Part shown: positions 6,032 to 8,059 of the stretch, piece by piece
Layout of the letters: every line of letters starts with the position of its first letter
How positions within the stretch are numbered: position 1 is the stretch's first letter
NCBI GenBank assembly: GCA_964514215.1
Contig: CAZEPW010000092.1
Coordinates: forward strand, 1-8,059
DNA length: 8,059 nt
DNA from: CAYQUC01 sp964514215
GTDB lineage: Bacteria > Pseudomonadota > Gammaproteobacteria > UBA6429 > Thiohalophilaceae
Reading direction: 5' to 3'
Program-made: the position numbers and the translations under genes
Notes under the pieces: generated by a model
Told to the model about the DNA's origin: nothing
What the model saw: the letters and a program-made list of their open reading frames with translations, nothing else
Database searches by the model: none

Positions 6032-6320
6032 TTTCTGTGTTACTTAAAATTGCTGTTCGTAACAAAATAAAAATAAATACATCATTGGACAGTTCTGATT
6101 TTAGTTTAGGAGAGTTAGGTATGATGTCTATGTTTCATTTTTAGAAGCTTGGAGTTGTATCCAAGGCGGTTAATTGAAAGCAGCTACAGTTTAATATCTG
6201 CTATTTTTAGAATATTTATGTTATTGATTTTATTACGTTTTAAATATTTATTCTTAAATAAATTTAGAGTATATGTAGATTTTATGAAGTTTCGTGATAT
6301 TTTGCTTTAATACTGTAGTG

Positions 6321-6362
6321 TTTTACCCTGTTATTCGTACTGAATAAGTATATACGGTAAAA
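6321..6362. other. Two-tier hairpin in the intergenic region
   Basis: An outer stem TTTTACC/GGTAAAA (6321-6327, 6356-6362) encloses an inner stem TTATTC/GAATAA (6331-6336, 6342-6347) with a GTACT loop. The interior bulges are 3 and 8 nt. Neither strand has a U-run after it, so it is not an ordinary terminator. A small RNA or protein site is possible. Confidence 0.4.
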
Positions 6363-6485
6363 TTAAATGTTTGTATAACGTTGATTTGATTGAATTTTTT
6401 ATTTTATCCAATTGTTAGTTGTATAAATTTTGCCTCGTTCACTAAATTGGTGCAATTCTAAATCTATATCGTACTTTCAGTTTTA

Positions 6486-6503
6486 CGTAGGAATTGTCCT
6501 ACG
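6486..6503. promoter_or_regulatory. Palindromic operator-like site upstream of hslV promoter
   Basis: CGTAGGA (6486-6492), the spacer ATTG, and TCCTACG (6497-6503) form a perfect 7-bp inverted repeat ending two bases before the -35 box of the predicted heat-shock promoter. Its core TAGGAATTGTCCTA resembles boxes bound by NarL/FixJ-type response regulators such as RcsB and BvgA; this likeness is by eye. There is no T-run, so it is not a typical terminator. An activator or repressor site for hslVU is the favoured reading. Confidence 0.55.
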
Positions 6504-6505
6504 GC

Positions 6506-6533
6506 CTTGAAACCCGGTTAAGCCACCCCAAAT
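6506..6533 (+). promoter_or_regulatory. Sigma-32 heat-shock promoter of hslVU
   Basis: CTTGAA (6506-6511), a 14-nt spacer, and CCCCAAAT (6526-6533) match the RpoH consensus CTTGAA-N13-15-CCCCATNT with a single difference. Transcription would start near 6540, leaving a leader of about 118 nt before hslV. hslVU is a classic sigma-32 operon in enterobacteria, so this is expected. Confidence 0.85.
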
Positions 6534-6539
6534 TAATTT

Positions 6540-6658
6540 GATTAGTGTTTTATTCATTGAATTCACAGGATTTTATAGCTGCTGCTGCAATTCACTGCTT
6601 GGTGTACAATAGCAAACCCAGTATAAGATTCGGTACAGCTAAGGTAAGGAGTAAGTTT
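6540..6658 (+). other. hslV 5' untranslated leader with possible fold
   Basis: Between the predicted start site and the TTG start, TAGCTG (6576-6581) can pair with CAGCTA (6636-6641), and TGTAC (6603-6607) with GTACA (6633-6637), overlapping by two bases. Closing the first pair would leave the ribosome binding site 3 nt downstream. The in-frame GTG at 6545 has no ribosome binding site and is not used as the start. Confidence 0.4.
6645..6651 (+). promoter_or_regulatory. Strong ribosome binding site TAAGGAG that sets the hslV start
   Basis: TAAGGAG lies 7 nt before TTG 6659. This optimal spacing, plus the family's usual N-terminus, decides for the TTG start over the longer frame from GTG 6545. 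Confidence 0.8.
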
Positions 6659-7198
6659 TTGGAACAATATCGCGGAACTACTATTTTGTCCGTTCGTCGC
6701 GGCAACTCTGTCGTGATTGGTGGTGATGGTCAAGTCACTTTGGGTAATACTGTTATGAAAGGTAATGCTCGAAAAGTGCGTCGTTTGTATCATGATAAAG
6801 TTATTGCCGGATTTGCTGGTGGGACTGCGGATGCGTTTACCTTGTTTGAGCGTTTCGAAGCGAAGCTCGAAAAGCATTCGGGGCACTTGGTTCGCTCTGC
6901 TGTCGAGCTGGCCAAAGATTGGCGAACAGACAAAATGTTACGCCGACTCGAAGCATTACTTGCGGTTGCCGATACTGAGGCTTCGTTAATTATTTCCGGT
7001 AATGGTGACGTTATCGAGCCTGAAGAAGGTTTAATGGCAATTGGCTCCGGTGGTGCCTTTGCTCAAGCTGCGGCTCGAGGCTTGCTTGATAATACTGAGC
7101 TGAGTGCCCGTGATGTGGTTGAAAAAGGGCTGAGTATTGCTGCTGATATTTGTATTTATACGAACCATAATCGTGTAATTGAAGAATTAAATTATTAA
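6659..7198 (+). CDS. hslV: ATP-dependent protease HslUV, peptidase subunit HslV
   Basis: HslV (ClpQ) is the threonine peptidase of the cytoplasmic HslUV protease, which stacks two hexameric rings against HslU to degrade heat-damaged and regulatory proteins. With the TTG start the product is 179 residues, the usual length. Its N-terminus, (M)EQYRGTTILSVRRG, has a six-residue pro-peptide that must be removed to expose the catalytic Thr7. Other active-site residues are visible: D23 in GGDGQ, K39 in NARKV (Lys33 of the mature enzyme) and S130 in AIGSGG. The C-terminal ICIYTNH motif is that of the metal-binding loop. No ATG is available in frame near the start. hslU follows after 22 bp in the same transcript. 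A sigma-32-type promoter lies about 120-150 bp upstream. Confidence 0.97.
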   Translation: MEQYRGTTILSVRRGNSVVIGGDGQVTLGNTVMKGNARKVRRLYHDKVIAGFAGGTADAFTLFERFEAKLEKHSGHLVRSAVELAKDWRTDKMLRRLEALLAVADTEASLIISGNGDVIEPEEGLMAIGSGGAFAQAAARGLLDNTELSARDVVEKGLSIAADICIYTNHNRVIEELNY

Positions 7199-7220
7199 AA
7201 TTGTAATAAGGATTTAGTGA

Positions 7221-8059
7221 ATGACGCAATTAACCCCTCGTGAAATCGTTTCCGAACTGGATAAACACATTATTGGCCAAAATGATGCAAAACGTGCCGT
7301 TGCTATAGCACTTCGAAATCGTTGGCGCCGTGGTTGTGTTGATGAATCGTTACGCAATGAAATCACCCCTAAAAATATTTTAATGATCGGCCCAACCGGT
7401 GTCGGTAAAACTGAAATTGCACGACGTTTGGCAAAATTAGCAAATGCGCCTTTTCTCAAAGTTGAAGCGACTAAATTCACCGAAGTGGGTTATGTTGGAC
7501 GTGACGTTGAATCCATTGTGCGTGACTTAATTGAAACATCCATTAAATTAACGCGTGAAGTTGAAATGGCCAAGGTGAAAACTCGCGCGGCCGATGCTGC
7601 TGAAGAACGTGTGCTTGATATTTTACTGCCACCGGTTCGCAAGTTTGGTTTTAATACCGATGATGTGGAATCCGATGCCGAAGATGAAAGCAGCACACGG
7701 CAAAAATTTCGTAAAAAATTACGTGAAGGTAAGTTGGACGACAAAGAAATTGAGCTTGAATTAAACGCACCGGCGGTTGGTGTTGAAATTATGGCGCCAC
7801 CGGGCATGGAAGAAATGACCAGCCAGCTACAAGGCATGTTTCAAAATATTGGCAGCGGTAAAAAATCCAAACGAACCTTGCCAATAGCAAAAGCACTGGA
7901 ATTATTGGCGCAAGAAGAAGCCGCTAAATTGGTGAATGAGGACGATATCAAAGCACGTGCGGTTAGCAACGTGGAAGAAAATGGCATTGTATTTTTAGAT
8001 GAAATGGACAAAATAACATCGCGTTCCAATACCAGTGGTGCCGATGTGTCTCGTGAAGG
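7221..8059 (+). CDS. hslU: ATP-dependent protease HslUV, ATPase subunit HslU (3' end outside window)
   Basis: HslU (ClpY) is the AAA+ unfoldase that feeds substrates to HslV. The first 279 of about 440 residues are in the window, and the frame runs off the edge without a stop. Visible parts are the N-terminal MTQLTPREIVSELDKHIIGQ, Walker A GPTGVGKT (57-64) and the pore loop GYVG (90-93). These are followed by the variable I domain (about 110-240) with the conserved stretch VGVEIMAPPGMEEMTSQLQ (from 186), and Walker B GIVFLDEMDKI (255-265). Sensor 1, sensor 2 and the C-terminal tail that docks into HslV lie beyond the edge. The ribosome binding site AAGGA (7208-7212) is 8 nt before the ATG. 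No anomaly is seen. Confidence 0.97.
   Translation, partial: MTQLTPREIVSELDKHIIGQNDAKRAVAIALRNRWRRGCVDESLRNEITPKNILMIGPTGVGKTEIARRLAKLANAPFLKVEATKFTEVGYVGRDVESIVRDLIETSIKLTREVEMAKVKTRAADAAEERVLDILLPPVRKFGFNTDDVESDAEDESSTRQKFRKKLREGKLDDKEIELELNAPAVGVEIMAPPGMEEMTSQLQGMFQNIGSGKKSKRTLPIAKALELLAQEEAAKLVNEDDIKARAVSNVEENGIVFLDEMDKITSRSNTSGADVSRE

Larger units (their letters stand above)
5647..6485. other. Long AT-rich intergenic region with hairpins
   Basis: No gene is supported here. A 75-codon minus-strand frame (5926-5699) has a possible AAGGA site but an amino-acid content expected of random AT-rich DNA. Structures seen include a 10-bp inverted pair, ACTGTCCAAT (5847-5856) and ATTGGACAGT (6084-6093). 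There is also a hairpin at 6017-6031, a 6-bp hairpin CTTGGA/TCCAAG (6148-6153, 6160-6165), and a two-tier hairpin at 6321-6362. The region must contain the porin promoter on the minus strand; I could not fix its boxes. Confidence 0.6.

Noticed and set aside
6179..6208. AGCAG/CTGCT hairpin followed by ATTTTT, terminator-like
   Set aside because: Only a 5-bp stem with a 14-nt loop, and no plus-strand gene upstream to terminate.
6545..6658. N-terminal extension of HslV from GTG 6545
   Set aside because: No ribosome binding site, overlaps the predicted transcript start region, and gives 38 residues foreign to the family.
7214..8029. Several minus-strand frames under hslU
   Set aside because: Shadows of the conserved hslU coding strand; Ser/Arg-rich products without motifs.

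Overview
The window looks like chromosomal DNA of an AT-rich gammaproteobacterium. The grounds are an HslV with the short pro-peptide seen in many gammaproteobacteria followed by HslU, a FliA-type (sigma-28) promoter in front of a chemotaxis receptor, a sigma-32-type promoter in front of hslV, and small dispersed palindromic repeats of a kind common in that class. Genus cannot be fixed from the sequence; a methylotroph or sulfur-oxidiser relative is only a guess.

Layout from left to right. Positions 1-172 hold two copies of a palindromic repeat, followed by a GFA-family zinc protein (191-604, +). Facing it is an unrecognised cysteine-rich protein (640-1056, -). From 1057 to 2055 there is no intact gene, but the minus strand carries the wreck of a membrane HAMP/HD-GYP cyclic-di-GMP phosphodiesterase (1309-1781), and a third, inverted copy of the repeat (1782-1871) abuts its truncated N-terminal end. 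A FliA-type promoter (1953-1979) then drives a methyl-accepting chemotaxis protein with almost no periplasmic domain (2056-3240, +).

Convergent with it, only 3 bp away, is a three-gene minus-strand set read in the order porin (5635-4511), half-size PstS-like periplasmic binding protein (4501-4055), and a secreted Sel1/lysine-alanine-rich protein (3999-3244). It looks like one envelope operon for handling an anion or other small solute, but lacks any ABC permease or ATPase. An AT-rich gap of about 0.9 kb (5647-6543) follows, with several hairpins but no recognisable gene. At its right end a perfect 7-bp palindrome sits two bases before a sigma-32-type promoter, which leads into hslV (TTG start at 6659) and hslU (7221, cut by the window end). 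These are the peptidase and unfoldase of the HslUV heat-shock protease.

The right part is conserved housekeeping. The most interesting parts are the envelope operon facing a sensor-poor MCP next to a decayed c-di-GMP enzyme, the repeat family whose stem shows compensatory base changes between copies, the unknown cysteine-rich protein, and the palindrome joined to the heat-shock promoter. I see no CRISPR array, tRNA, rRNA, transposase or prophage gene.
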